From Pyrobaculum sp. (GTDB lineage: Archaea > Thermoproteota > Thermoprotei > Thermoproteales > Thermoproteaceae): a DNA stretch of 23,978 nucleotides. Below are positions 7,257-14,176 of the stretch, in pieces; position 1 is the stretch's first letter; each line of letters starts with the position of its first letter. The position numbers were made by a program, and so were the translations under genes. Under the pieces are notes generated by a model, which saw only the letters and a program-made list of their open reading frames with translations, was not told the origin of the DNA and ran no database searches. The stretch is taken from NCBI GenBank assembly GCA_022759345.1, contig JAEMPK010000088.1:1-23978 (forward strand), in the 5' to 3' direction.

Positions 7257-7655
7257 ATGGCCGTAGACGACAAAGAGCAGGATAAGCCTCTCAAGAGACC
7301 TCCGCCTCCACGACAGCCGCCTCCTCAGCCTCTGCCACAGCCAACGGTCCCGCCTCCTCCGCCGCCTCAGTATCAACAGCCTTTGCCTCCTCCGCCGACT
7401 GTGCCGCAACCACAGCAGGAAGTTCCTCAAACTAGAAAACCTATGAAGCAGGCCGGTGTGGAGAAGGCTCAGCCTTTGCCTCTCTTTGGGGTAGTTGTGG
7501 CTATGATAGCTGCGTTGTTGGGCATAATAACGGCTGTTCTGTCGATATTCAATGAGGCTCTGAGCATAGCTCTCTTGGCCGCGGCAATCGCCGGCACCAA
7601 CGCGGCGCTTATCGTCGTTGCGATGGCTATCTGGAAACTGTTGTCGCGGAGGTGA
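7257..7655 (+). CDS. Proline-rich protein with two C-terminal membrane helices, unknown function
   Basis: 132 residues from the ATG supported by the TATA box. A charged start (AVDDKEQDKPLKR) leads into about 50 residues with roughly 26 prolines and many glutamines, including runs of four and six prolines. After a short basic linker come two hydrophobic segments, about residues 76-97 (LFGVVVAMIAALLGIITAVL) and about 102-126 (rich in Ala, Ile, Leu), with a basic C-terminal KLLSRR. The positive tail and linker suggest both ends face the cytoplasm, so the proline tail would be a flexible cytoplasmic arm. Polyproline runs stall ribosomes, so translation should depend on aIF5A. The 3' end overlaps the XPD gene by 29 nt in convergent orientation. 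I do not recognise a family; low-complexity tails defeat simple homology, so the helices are the part to search with. Confidence 0.75.
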   Translation: MAVDDKEQDKPLKRPPPPRQPPPQPLPQPTVPPPPPPQYQQPLPPPPTVPQPQQEVPQTRKPMKQAGVEKAQPLPLFGVVVAMIAALLGIITAVLSIFNEALSIALLAAAIAGTNAALIVVAMAIWKLLSRR

Positions 7656-9366
7656 AAAACTCTGTAATTAGCCTCTCCGCCTCCTCTAGGTGGTTGACAA
7701 TTACCGAGCCTGTCAATATGTCCCGGAGTTCGTTCCAAAGCTCCGGCTCTGCGTAACGTCTGTCTAGAAACGCCACGACGCCTCTATCTTGAGGGCTTCT
7801 GAATAATCTGCCTATTGCCTGTCTTACGGAGACGACGGCGTGGTAGAGATAGACGGCGTTCCATGCCTTTTCTCTCAGCCTCGGCTTCAACATTTCTACT
7901 CTCTTGTCGAGATAGGGAGAGGGTTCGGGATAGGGCACTCCGACTACCACGACGAAGGTCAAGAGGTTTTTCCCATCTCTTACATACTCTACGCCCTCTA
8001 CATATCTACCTCTTGCCACAGCGCCTATGAAGAACTTCTCCGCCGTGTCCCACTCCACCTCTTGAGACCCCTCGTACCAATGTGGTATGGAGATTTTGAG
8101 GTATTTCCGAACTCCCCGCATGACCTCATAGGAGGGGAACATGGCCAATACGCCGCCTGGAGACAGGTTTATCGCCGTTGCAATACGTTGAGCTATCCGT
8201 AGATACATCTCTTCGTCTCTCTCTTCAAATTTTGTGGTGACTCCCACGTCGATTATCGAAACGTAATTCTGCCGTGGGATGAAGTCGGAGAAGGATATGT
8301 CGAGCTTGACGTAGTTAAAGACTCCGAGGCTCTCCGCGAATAGAGATATGGGCAAAGTGCCGCTTATATAAACCACGCTTTTGGCGCCTCTCAAAGACTC
8401 TTTAATCAATGCGGCTGGGTCCAGCGGGTAGAGCACCAGCGTCTTTGTTGAGCTCTCGCCTTTCACCTCACCGTAGTATCTCAGCCTCTCTCTAAGAGCC
8501 TCCCGCAACTCCTTGACTAAAAGCAGGGGGGTATAGGGATTCACTCTCTCCTCTGTTTTCCTCTTTGTGATTTCCCATATGGCGGTGTCCAAGTCGATGT
8601 CTGCGACGAGTCCCAACACGTCGCCGATGTCGACGGAGCCGGAGCTTCTCTTTATGAAAGTCAAGAGTCTGTAGAGCTTGCTCGCCTCTTCTAAGAAGCC
8701 GTATTTCTTCGCCTCTCTATACGCGGCACGCAGATCTGCCTCGGACAAAGAGATGCTGTGGATATGGACTACTGCGTCGAACAGAGAATGCGCCTCGTCG
8801 ACGATCACGACGCGGCCGCCGACATCTGCTCTCTCCTTCCCAAAGATGTAGTAATAGGTCGAGATGACGAGCTTGGCGTCTTTCATCTTCCTCTTGGCAT
8901 ATTCGTAAGGACAGCTCTGCGAGGCGCAGAGATATTTTACATACGTCGACACAGACTTAAGAGGCGCCTCCGCCTCTTTAGGCGGGTAGTAGGCGCATCT
9001 GCCCATTCTCTTGAGGAGGTTGCATTCCGCCAAGAACTCTGGATAGTTGAGCTTCTTGAGCTGGGGGTAGCAACACATGTCTTGCCGGCTTTTTATAACT
9101 ACGTAGTCTAGGTAGACGCCACGGGCTAGGATTTTTGAGAGCTCCCTTACAGGCGGCTCCAGCTCTGTCCGCGTCCTCACTACGTAGTGTATGGGGGTGT
9201 CTGTCTCTAGCAGGTAGCGGACTGCCGCCGTCAGCACCGCCGCGGTCTTGCCGAGGCCAGTCGGCGCGTTGATGAGGACAGTCTTCCCCTCTCGGAGTCC
9301 GTTATACACCGTGTCGTATACCTCTTTCTGAAATGGCCTAAAGGAGGCGTAGGGGAAGAGGTCCAC
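7627..9366 (-). CDS. xpd: XPD/Rad3-family iron-sulfur DNA helicase
   Basis: 579 residues, close to other archaeal XPDs. It is a 5'-3' superfamily 2 helicase that unwinds DNA at bubbles and lesions. Motif I APTGLGKT is at 34-41, after the FRPFQKEVYDTV Q-like motif. The Fe-S domain between motifs I and II has cysteines C98/C99, C115, C124 and C152 (the last in CPYEYA), as needed for the [4Fe-4S] cluster. Motif II is VIVDEAHSL and motif VI is VRQAIGRLFRSPQDRG. The arch domain fits between. Start: GTG at 9366, 30 bp from the divergent pncB start; FPYASFRPFQ is the conserved beginning, so little can be missing. The 3' end overlaps the convergent proline-rich gene by 29 nt. Archaeal XPD acts without a TFIIH complex; its partners are unknown. 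Confidence 0.95.
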   Translation of the reverse strand: MDLFPYASFRPFQKEVYDTVYNGLREGKTVLINAPTGLGKTAAVLTAAVRYLLETDTPIHYVVRTRTELEPPVRELSKILARGVYLDYVVIKSRQDMCCYPQLKKLNYPEFLAECNLLKRMGRCAYYPPKEAEAPLKSVSTYVKYLCASQSCPYEYAKRKMKDAKLVISTYYYIFGKERADVGGRVVIVDEAHSLFDAVVHIHSISLSEADLRAAYREAKKYGFLEEASKLYRLLTFIKRSSGSVDIGDVLGLVADIDLDTAIWEITKRKTEERVNPYTPLLLVKELREALRERLRYYGEVKGESSTKTLVLYPLDPAALIKESLRGAKSVVYISGTLPISLFAESLGVFNYVKLDISFSDFIPRQNYVSIIDVGVTTKFEERDEEMYLRIAQRIATAINLSPGGVLAMFPSYEVMRGVRKYLKISIPHWYEGSQEVEWDTAEKFFIGAVARGRYVEGVEYVRDGKNLLTFVVVVGVPYPEPSPYLDKRVEMLKPRLREKAWNAVYLYHAVVSVRQAIGRLFRSPQDRGVVAFLDRRYAEPELWNELRDILTGSVIVNHLEEAERLITEFFTSATTVSR

Positions 9367-9396
9367 AACTTATTTAGTACATATATATTCCTCCTT
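9367..9396. promoter_or_regulatory. 30-bp divergent promoter of xpd and pncB
   Basis: Only 30 bp separate the two start codons. CTTATTTAG at 9369-9377 is about 24 nt before the pncB ATG. AATATATAT on the minus strand (9381-9389) is the best box for xpd, though only about 19 nt from its GTG, slightly short. Both polymerases would contact the same bases, so the two genes probably exclude each other at initiation. Confidence 0.5.
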
Positions 9397-10554
9397 ATGC
9401 ATATCGCCAGGGATGACGATATCTTATCAGGCAGATCCACCGACGTCTACTTCCAAAGGACTGTAGAAGTTCTGAAAAACGCGGGGTTAAGCGACGTGAA
9501 AGTACGGGCTGAGTTTCACGTCTCCTCTCTCCCCCGGGACTACAAATGGGCTCTTTTCACCGGTTTGAAGGAAGTGATTGAAGTCTTGAGAGGCAGACGC
9601 GTGACCCTCTATGCCATGCCTGAGGGGACGGTGTTTTACGAGAACGAGCCCGTCATGGTGATAGAAGGGCCTTATCTAGAATTCGCGGTGCTTGAGACCG
9701 CGATTTTGGGGATTCTACGGCACTACTCAAGCATATCCACAAAGGCGGCCCGCATTAAGAAGCTTGTCGGGGATAAAACCTGTCTCTTCTTCGGTGCCCG
9801 TGTTCTTCATCCGGCGATTCAGCCCATGGCAGATCGCGCTGCGTACATAGGCGGATGCGACGGAGTGGCTACCGTGCTCGGCGCCGAGATGATGGGGATA
9901 AAACCCTCTGGCACCATGCCCCACGCCCTTATGATAATATTCAAAGCGGTCATGGGGGACCACACGCTGGCGTGGGTTTGGTTTGACAAGACTGTGCCTA
10001 TGGATGTACCCCGCATAGTGCTGGCTGACACGTTCCTAGACGAGAGAGAAGAGGCGTTGCTGGCGGCCAAGTTGCTAAACGAAAGGCTGTATGGCGTGAG
10101 GCTCGACACGCCTGGTAGCAGACGTGGAAACATGAGGCGGATCGTGGAGGAGGTTAGATGGAGCCTAGACCTCCACGGCTATAGACACGTAAAGATCTTT
10201 GTCAGCGGCGGACTAGACGAGCCGCAGATTACAGCCCTGAAAGATGTGGCGGACGGCTTCGGCGTTGGGACCTCAATCGCGTTTCCCCCCTCTGTAGACC
10301 TCTCCATGGACATAGTAGAGGTGGAGGTGAATGGCAAGTGGGTCCCCATAACTAAGAGGGGGAAGTTGCCTGGCTTTAAGCAGGTGTATAAATGCGGCAC
10401 GAGGCACGTCGTCGTTAGGTGGGGCGAGCTGGCGACTTGTGGCGAACCGCTTCTGGTCAAGTGGATAGAAAACGGCGTTGTGGTGAGGACGCCGCCGTCT
10501 GAAGGGGAAATTAGAGAGTATGTGTTGCAACAACTGAAAGAGCTAGACCTATAG
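9397..10554 (+). CDS. pncB: Nicotinate phosphoribosyltransferase
   Basis: 385 residues, the archaeal short form. It joins nicotinate to PRPP to give nicotinate mononucleotide in the NAD salvage route. Features seen: the N-terminal DDDILSGRSTDVYFQRT typical of archaeal members; the glycine-rich GPYLEFAVLETAILGILRHYSSISTKAA region; the FFGARVLHPAI active-site region with the expected His; GTMPHALM; and SGGLDEPQI plus FGVGTSIA, the phosphate-binding loops of this type II fold. The C-terminal part has two cysteines (KCGTRH and ATCGEPL) in the segment where archaeal enzymes carry a small zinc-knuckle-like domain. The ATG at 9397 is leaderless from a TATA box about 24 nt upstream. PRPP for it could come from the prs product encoded at 16055-16915. 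Confidence 0.94.
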   Translation: MHIARDDDILSGRSTDVYFQRTVEVLKNAGLSDVKVRAEFHVSSLPRDYKWALFTGLKEVIEVLRGRRVTLYAMPEGTVFYENEPVMVIEGPYLEFAVLETAILGILRHYSSISTKAARIKKLVGDKTCLFFGARVLHPAIQPMADRAAYIGGCDGVATVLGAEMMGIKPSGTMPHALMIIFKAVMGDHTLAWVWFDKTVPMDVPRIVLADTFLDEREEALLAAKLLNERLYGVRLDTPGSRRGNMRRIVEEVRWSLDLHGYRHVKIFVSGGLDEPQITALKDVADGFGVGTSIAFPPSVDLSMDIVEVEVNGKWVPITKRGKLPGFKQVYKCGTRHVVVRWGELATCGEPLLVKWIENGVVVRTPPSEGEIREYVLQQLKELDL

Positions 10555-10566
10555 TTTTTCTACAGG
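10548..10566. terminator. Palindrome with TTTTT loop at the pncB/GGR convergent junction
   Basis: CCTATAG and CTACAGG flank TTTTT: a 7-bp inverted repeat with one A/C mismatch. Both stop codons (pncB TAG at 10552-10554; the reductase TAG read from 10551-10549) sit in the left arm. It has the same stem-T5-stem format as the junction at 2500-2518. Confidence 0.45.
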
Positions 10567-11631
10567 CTTCAGAAGTAGGCTGTACGTCGCCTCGCCTGTG
10601 TATACCTTTGTGTATAAGTTCAGCAGACGTCGTCCCAAAAGCTTAACGGCCCACCTCTTGGTCCCCAAGGTCTTAGCCATACGCGACAACAGTCTCGTCT
10701 TTTTGACCTCCTCCACGTACTCCTTTATCAGCTCTTGGTATATGCCATGGGCGTACTTCTCGTTTCCGTATATCTTCAAGGCGGCGTAGGCCGCTACGGC
10801 GGCGGCAGCGCCAGTGGAGACGGCGTAGTAGATACCCTCGCCTGTTGTGGCGTCTACAAGACCCGCCGCTTCGCCGGCGAGAAGCACGTGGCGGCTCCCC
10901 ACGCCGGCCACATGGCCTAGCGACAGGGGGTGGCCCCGTACCTCCCCTGCTCTGTAGCCCGCCTTCTCGGCGTAGTCGACCACCAGCTTCCTGAGGTCGA
11001 TCCAAGGCCCCCAGCCCACGCCTGCGCCTATGTTTGCGCCTTCGCCGAGGGGGAAGATCCAAGCGTATCCTACCCTCTTTGTCTGGTTTATCACGGTGTC
11101 GAAGTCTATGACGCAGGTGTCTGAAGGCGGGCCTTTGGCGATGGTCATGTAGGCTATTGCGTGGGTCTTGTGGCCTTGGTAGTTCATGATGCCGATGGAT
11201 CTGGCCACGACGCTGGTGGCGCCGTCAGCGCCTATAATGACCCTGCCGACGTATTCGCCCATCTTTCCAACAACTGTATTCCCCTTCACCGCCACCACCT
11301 GGTCTTTTACGAACTCTACGCCGCTCTGCTTAAGCAACGCGTAGTCGAAATCGGGCCGCCTTGTGATTAAGATGGGCTCTTTCCGCAGGACATATTTATA
11401 CCCAGCGGCGCGGGTCTCAATGGCGTTGCAGGAGCCGTACACTGGGTACTCGACGCCTAGACGGTTTAACAGCTTCCATGTTCTGGGAGTCAAGCCGCCG
11501 CCGCAGGGCTTTTCACGCGGCGGCTGGAGACGGTCAATGACAACGGCCTTGAGTCCAAGTCTGTGAGCGACAAGAGCCGCGATGGACCCCGCGGGGCCCG
11601 CCCCCACTATGACTACGTCGTACACAGACAT
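10549..11631 (-). CDS. Geranylgeranyl reductase family FAD-dependent oxidoreductase
   Basis: 360 residues from the chosen ATG; an upstream ATG at 11664 would add SRKYIYFPGY, an unusual lead that lies in the promoter. The Rossmann fingerprint VYDVVIVGAGPAGSIAAL opens the protein, with the acidic VVID end of strand 2 about 20 residues on. REKPCGGGLTPRTW is the FAD/substrate motif typical of archaeal geranylgeranyl reductases. Then come IIGADGATS and a second FAD motif, HVLLAGEAAGLVDATTGEGI. Archaeal enzymes of this family saturate geranylgeranyl chains of ether lipids; others reduce quinone or chlorophyll side chains, so the substrate is not certain. It is membrane-peripheral in known cases. 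A TATA box lies about 21 nt upstream, divergent from the YkgJ-type gene, and the 3' end overlaps pncB by 6 nt. Confidence 0.9.
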   Translation of the reverse strand: MSVYDVVIVGAGPAGSIAALVAHRLGLKAVVIDRLQPPREKPCGGGLTPRTWKLLNRLGVEYPVYGSCNAIETRAAGYKYVLRKEPILITRRPDFDYALLKQSGVEFVKDQVVAVKGNTVVGKMGEYVGRVIIGADGATSVVARSIGIMNYQGHKTHAIAYMTIAKGPPSDTCVIDFDTVINQTKRVGYAWIFPLGEGANIGAGVGWGPWIDLRKLVVDYAEKAGYRAGEVRGHPLSLGHVAGVGSRHVLLAGEAAGLVDATTGEGIYYAVSTGAAAAVAAYAALKIYGNEKYAHGIYQELIKEYVEEVKKTRLLSRMAKTLGTKRWAVKLLGRRLLNLYTKVYTGEATYSLLLKPVEKL

Positions 11632-11646
11632 GTACCCAGGGAAGTA

Positions 11647-11656
11647 AATATATTTT
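11647..11656 (-). promoter_or_regulatory. TATA box of the geranylgeranyl reductase family gene
   Basis: AAAATATATT on the minus strand lies about 21 nt upstream of the ATG at 11631. It falls inside the longer reading frame that would start at 11664, which argues for the shorter start. Confidence 0.5.
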
Positions 11657-11667
11657 CTCGACAAAAG

Positions 11668-11676
11668 TATTTTTAT
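11668..11676 (+). promoter_or_regulatory. TATA box of the YkgJ-type gene
   Basis: TATTTTTAT is centred about 23 nt before the GTG at 11695 and decides that start over the open frame reaching back to 11563. Confidence 0.55.
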
Positions 11677-11694
11677 GGAAATACGCTAGGCGTC

Positions 11695-12108
11695 GTGTGG
11701 GAGCGACCTGAGTGGTTTGAGGTGAAGTTCCGTTGTATTCGATGTGGCGTCTGTTGTGTAGGTACCGAGATGGAGCTGTTGGCCGAGGATATAGAGAGAA
11801 TCACGGCGCGGGGCTATAAGCTGGAGGAGTTTGCGGAGGAGAGAGACGGCATCTACCGTCTGAAAAACGTGAATGGACACTGCGTCTTTTATGACCCTGA
11901 AAAGAGGCTTTGTAAGATTTACGACATAAGGCCCGTCGGCTGTCGGATGTACCCCCTCGTCTACGACGGCAAATCTGTGACCACAGATCGGACGTGTCCA
12001 ACGTGGAACACCGTGCCGCGTAGCGAAATCGAGCGCCTAGCCCCGTACGTGCTTAAGTTTCTAGAAGACGTCAAGTTAACAAAGGTCAAGATCAGATTAA
12101 GGACTTGA
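11695..12108 (+). CDS. YkgJ-type cysteine cluster protein (CxxCxxCC)
   Basis: 137 residues from the GTG placed by the TATA box. The pattern FRCIRCGVCCVG (C14, C17, C20, C21) followed by GHCVFYDPEKRLCKIYDIRPVGCRMYPL and a last RTCPTWN is the signature of the YkgJ/UPF0153 zinc- or iron-chelating family. These proteins bind a metal or Fe-S cluster through the eight-Cys array; the biochemical role is largely unknown, with proposed links to protein modification. All eight cysteines appear to be present. It is a monocistronic gene, divergent from the flavoprotein gene by 63 bp, and its end overlaps the ribB end by 17 nt in convergent orientation. A role with the riboflavin genes is not implied by this orientation. 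Confidence 0.88.
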   Translation: MWERPEWFEVKFRCIRCGVCCVGTEMELLAEDIERITARGYKLEEFAEERDGIYRLKNVNGHCVFYDPEKRLCKIYDIRPVGCRMYPLVYDGKSVTTDRTCPTWNTVPRSEIERLAPYVLKFLEDVKLTKVKIRLRT

Positions 12109-12733
12109 TTTCTTTTGACGTCACTATTGGTATGCCTAGAGACTCGGCGAGTTTTTCCGCCTCCTCAAGAGGCATGGCCTCTAGGTGGTCGCCTAGCGCC
12201 TCGATCATAACTACGGCAGGCGGCACGCCGGCGGCTTTGGCCAAGATGAGCGAGAGCTCGGTGTGTCCCCACCGCGTGCCTATACGTGCCCCTAGCACCG
12301 CCACGTGGCCTGGCATGTAGAAGTTTCTCCGGAACTCTTCCCGTGCCGCCTCAACGTCCCTCAACGCGAGTTCCACGACGCGTGCCAGCTCTCTCACGGT
12401 CAAAGCCTTGTCTACGTCTCTGACCCCTGTCTTGGTCTTTACATGATTCACATAGCCGATAAAGGCTGGCTCGTCGCCGTAGGGCGCCTTGGTCAAGAAG
12501 CCGAGTCTTTTATACATGTCGCTTAGGAAGGTTAGGCCCAGCGCTTCGCCTATTTCTCTCGTGGTTGCGAAGCAGAGCAGGCCACCTGCGTTTTTCCGGA
12601 GCCACCGCACCAACTGGGGAGTCACCGCATCTGCGCGGATTATGAAGTCTACCTCCGCCTCTCTGTCGTCGCCGTCGTAGAGCATGACAAGTCTGCCCCT
12701 CCTGAAGGCTTGTATAGCCGCCTCGAGGCTCAC
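12092..12733 (-). CDS. ribB: 3,4-dihydroxy-2-butanone 4-phosphate synthase
   Basis: 213 residues. It converts ribulose 5-phosphate to formate and the four-carbon precursor used by lumazine synthase in riboflavin synthesis. DGDDREAEVDF at about 20-30 is the acidic metal/substrate loop (usually DDxxRExExD), and RWGHTELSLILAKAAGV carries the conserved R-GHTE catalytic block. No GTP cyclohydrolase II domain is fused, which is expected because archaea use ArfA. The open frame extends to 12820, but that would overlap arfC by 49 nt; the GTG at 12733 is preferred because the ORF homology starts there and a TATA box lies about 24 nt upstream. It may also be read through from arfA-arfC. The 3' end overlaps the YkgJ-type gene by 17 nt. 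Confidence 0.93.
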   Translation of the reverse strand: MSLEAAIQAFRRGRLVMLYDGDDREAEVDFIIRADAVTPQLVRWLRKNAGGLLCFATTREIGEALGLTFLSDMYKRLGFLTKAPYGDEPAFIGYVNHVKTKTGVRDVDKALTVRELARVVELALRDVEAAREEFRRNFYMPGHVAVLGARIGTRWGHTELSLILAKAAGVPPAVVMIEALGDHLEAMPLEEAEKLAESLGIPIVTSKEIKSLI

Positions 12734-12752
12734 AGTAAATATACGTTGCTGA

Positions 12753-12761
12753 GTATTATAG
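12753..12761 (-). promoter_or_regulatory. Candidate TATA box of ribB
   Basis: CTATAATAC on the minus strand lies about 24 nt upstream of the GTG at 12733, in the short gap after the arfC stop. It would let ribB be transcribed on its own. GTAAAT at 12735-12740 (plus strand), between box and start, is one base from the GTAAAC repeat near arfA. Confidence 0.5.
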
Positions 12762-12771
12762 TTTTTGTCAA

Positions 12772-13425
12772 CTAATGTTTGCAACGTATGCGGTAGGTCA
12801 AGACCACCTCCTGGCCGCATTCACAGAGCTTGATTGAGGCAAGTTGAAGCGTGAAGGGGGCGTCCTCTGTGGTGGCGTATCCCTTTCCGTCTACGAGAGT
12901 GACTCCGTTGCCAAATACATATGGCGTGATAGTCAACACGATTTCGTCCACTAGACATCGGCTTAAGAATTCCCAGTTGGTCCGCCCCCCGCCTTCCAGC
13001 AGAACTTTCCTCACGCCGCGCGTGTAGAGTATCTGCAGGACGTGGGCCGGGTCCACAAAGTCGCCGTCTATCACATGGACCTCCACGCCTTTGTCTTTGA
13101 GCTCTTTTATCTTGTCCGGCGGCGCCCGCGTAGTGGTGAAAACTAGGGTGGGGGCTGAGGAGTCGAACATCCTAAGCGTCGTGGGGACTTTCAAAGCCCC
13201 GTCTATTAACACCCGGATGGGGTTTCTGCCTTCTACATATCTAACCGTCAGCCTGGGGTTGTCCACTATTGCGGTGTTGGCGCCTATTATTACGGCGTCT
13301 ACAGACGCCCTTAGGGCGTGGAGTCTCCTTAAATCGTGTGGACAAGAGAGCCGCGAGAAGCCGGAGGCGCTGGCGATCCTCCCGTCGATGGTCGTCGCGG
13401 CGGCTAAGTAGACGTAGGGTCTCAT
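12772..13425 (-). CDS. arfC: 2,5-diamino-6-ribosylaminopyrimidinone 5'-phosphate reductase (RibD C-terminal type)
   Basis: 217 residues, a single reductase domain without the bacterial RibD deaminase. It reduces the ribosyl side chain to ribityl with NAD(P)H, before deamination as in fungi and archaea. The family pattern is clear: RPYVYLAAATTIDGRIA at the start, LRASVDAVIIGANTAIVDNPRLTVR at about 38-62 (nucleotide binding), IRVLIDGALK, and VRKVLLEGGGRTNWEFL near residue 140-155. The start ATG overlaps the arfA stop by 4 nt (ATGA), so the two are translated together. Because no deaminase is fused, that step must come from another gene; none is recognisable in the window. Confidence 0.92.
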   Translation of the reverse strand: MRPYVYLAAATTIDGRIASASGFSRLSCPHDLRRLHALRASVDAVIIGANTAIVDNPRLTVRYVEGRNPIRVLIDGALKVPTTLRMFDSSAPTLVFTTTRAPPDKIKELKDKGVEVHVIDGDFVDPAHVLQILYTRGVRKVLLEGGGRTNWEFLSRCLVDEIVLTITPYVFGNGVTLVDGKGYATTEDAPFTLQLASIKLCECGQEVVLTYRIRCKH

Positions 13426-14090
13426 CGCACTATCTTTATGCCAATTCTGCCTAAGGAGCGGAGGTGGTCAAGTCCTCGCGTCGCCTTTACAAATGCGTTA
13501 TAGGGCCTCTTGGCTACCCCCACCCCCACTCTGACCGGCACAGACAGCCCGTCCACAGCCTCGCGTATCGACTCGGCGTTGGGGAGAAAGAGAGCTATGT
13601 TGTCTCCGCCTAGGTAGAAGGCGAGACACCCTACATCCCTGCACCTTCTTGCCAAGTTGTTCAACAGGTTGAGAATTTCCAGATAGATCTTCAGCGGCCC
13701 GTCGCTTTTCGTCACCTCGCTACTGTTGACGAAGTCCATATGTGCTACCGTGGCTAAGCCCCCTTGTTTCTTGGCTCTGTCCTCCCCACAGTTGAGATAT
13801 GCCTCATAGGGGGTGTCGCCTACCCCGGTGCAGTGTTCCACAGGCACGGGGGAACTCCTTGCGATTTTTTCCACTGCGCGGGTCACCGAGGCCTCGTCGA
13901 TGTTTGTTGTCAATGCTATGAGGAAGTCGTGCCTGAAGTGGTGCGGCAGCGCCCCAATTGCCGTGAAGGTGCGCCATAAGTCGGCTTGGAGTTTTGCCTG
14001 CGTCTGTTGGATTATATGCTCGCGGCGGGGTCCAAGAGATTCGGTCCATTCTCTGTATCCTTTTAAAGAGATTAAGGCGACTTTATGCAC
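13422..14090 (-). CDS. arfA: GTP cyclohydrolase III (archaeal, FAPy-forming)
   Basis: 222 residues from GTG 14090. This start gives HKVALISLKGYREWT, which aligns without gaps to the start of the M. jannaschii enzyme as I recall it, and a TATA box is about 23 nt upstream; the TTG four codons earlier is rejected. The enzyme hydrolyses GTP to 2-amino-5-formylamino-6-ribofuranosylaminopyrimidinone 5'-phosphate plus two phosphates, the first step of archaeal riboflavin synthesis. PRREHIIQQTQAKLQADL, the first-domain HFRHDFLIALTTNID, the linker TPYEAYLNC and the second-domain YLGGDNIALF (a GGDN motif like the GGDEF/cyclase palm fold) support a tandem cyclase-like fold. It heads the arfA-arfC transcript and is divergent from arfB, which performs the next reaction. 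Confidence 0.93.
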   Translation of the reverse strand: MHKVALISLKGYREWTESLGPRREHIIQQTQAKLQADLWRTFTAIGALPHHFRHDFLIALTTNIDEASVTRAVEKIARSSPVPVEHCTGVGDTPYEAYLNCGEDRAKKQGGLATVAHMDFVNSSEVTKSDGPLKIYLEILNLLNNLARRCRDVGCLAFYLGGDNIALFLPNAESIREAVDGLSVPVRVGVGVAKRPYNAFVKATRGLDHLRSLGRIGIKIVR

Positions 14091-14108
14091 GGCGGTAAAC
14101 AACCGTGG

Positions 14109-14118
14109 TTATAAAAAC
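14109..14118 (-). promoter_or_regulatory. TATA box of arfA
   Basis: GTTTTTATAA on the minus strand is centred about 23 nt upstream of the GTG at 14090. GTAAAC at 14095-14100 lies between the box and the start, and another copy starts at 14128 on the other side. Confidence 0.6.
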
Positions 14119-14127
14119 TTGGTGTAT

Positions 14128-14143
14128 GTAAACTTTAGTTTAC
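14128..14143. repeat. Inverted repeat GTAAAC-TTTA-GTTTAC in the arfA/arfB intergenic region
   Basis: Two perfect 6-bp arms around a 4-bp centre lie between the arfA and arfB TATA boxes. A third copy of the arm, GTAAAC, is at 14095-14100, about three helical turns away. AACC-GT-GGTT at 14101-14110 is a second small palindrome. The position suits a repressor or activator site controlling both directions; no regulator is identified. Confidence 0.45.
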
Positions 14144-14149
14144 TTTAAC

Positions 14150-14158
14150 GTAATAAAG
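14150..14158 (+). promoter_or_regulatory. Candidate TATA box of arfB
   Basis: GTAATAAAG is about 23 nt before the GTG at 14177; it is weaker than the arfA box. An in-frame stop at 14162-14164 rules out much earlier starts. Confidence 0.4.
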
Positions 14159-14176
14159 ATGTAGACGGCATGGCTC

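Noticed and set aside
7627..7655. Stem-T5-stem element at the proline-rich/xpd convergent junction
   Set aside because: GGTGAAAAACTC shows an A5 tract but the flanks do not pair beyond a few bases, unlike the two clear cases.
11563..11694. N-terminal extension of the YkgJ-type protein
   Set aside because: It overlaps the divergent reductase gene and both TATA boxes, and the extra residues are not part of the family.
12734..12820. 29-residue N-terminal extension of RibB
   Set aside because: It would overlap arfC, and family homology begins at the GTG at 12733, which has its own TATA box.
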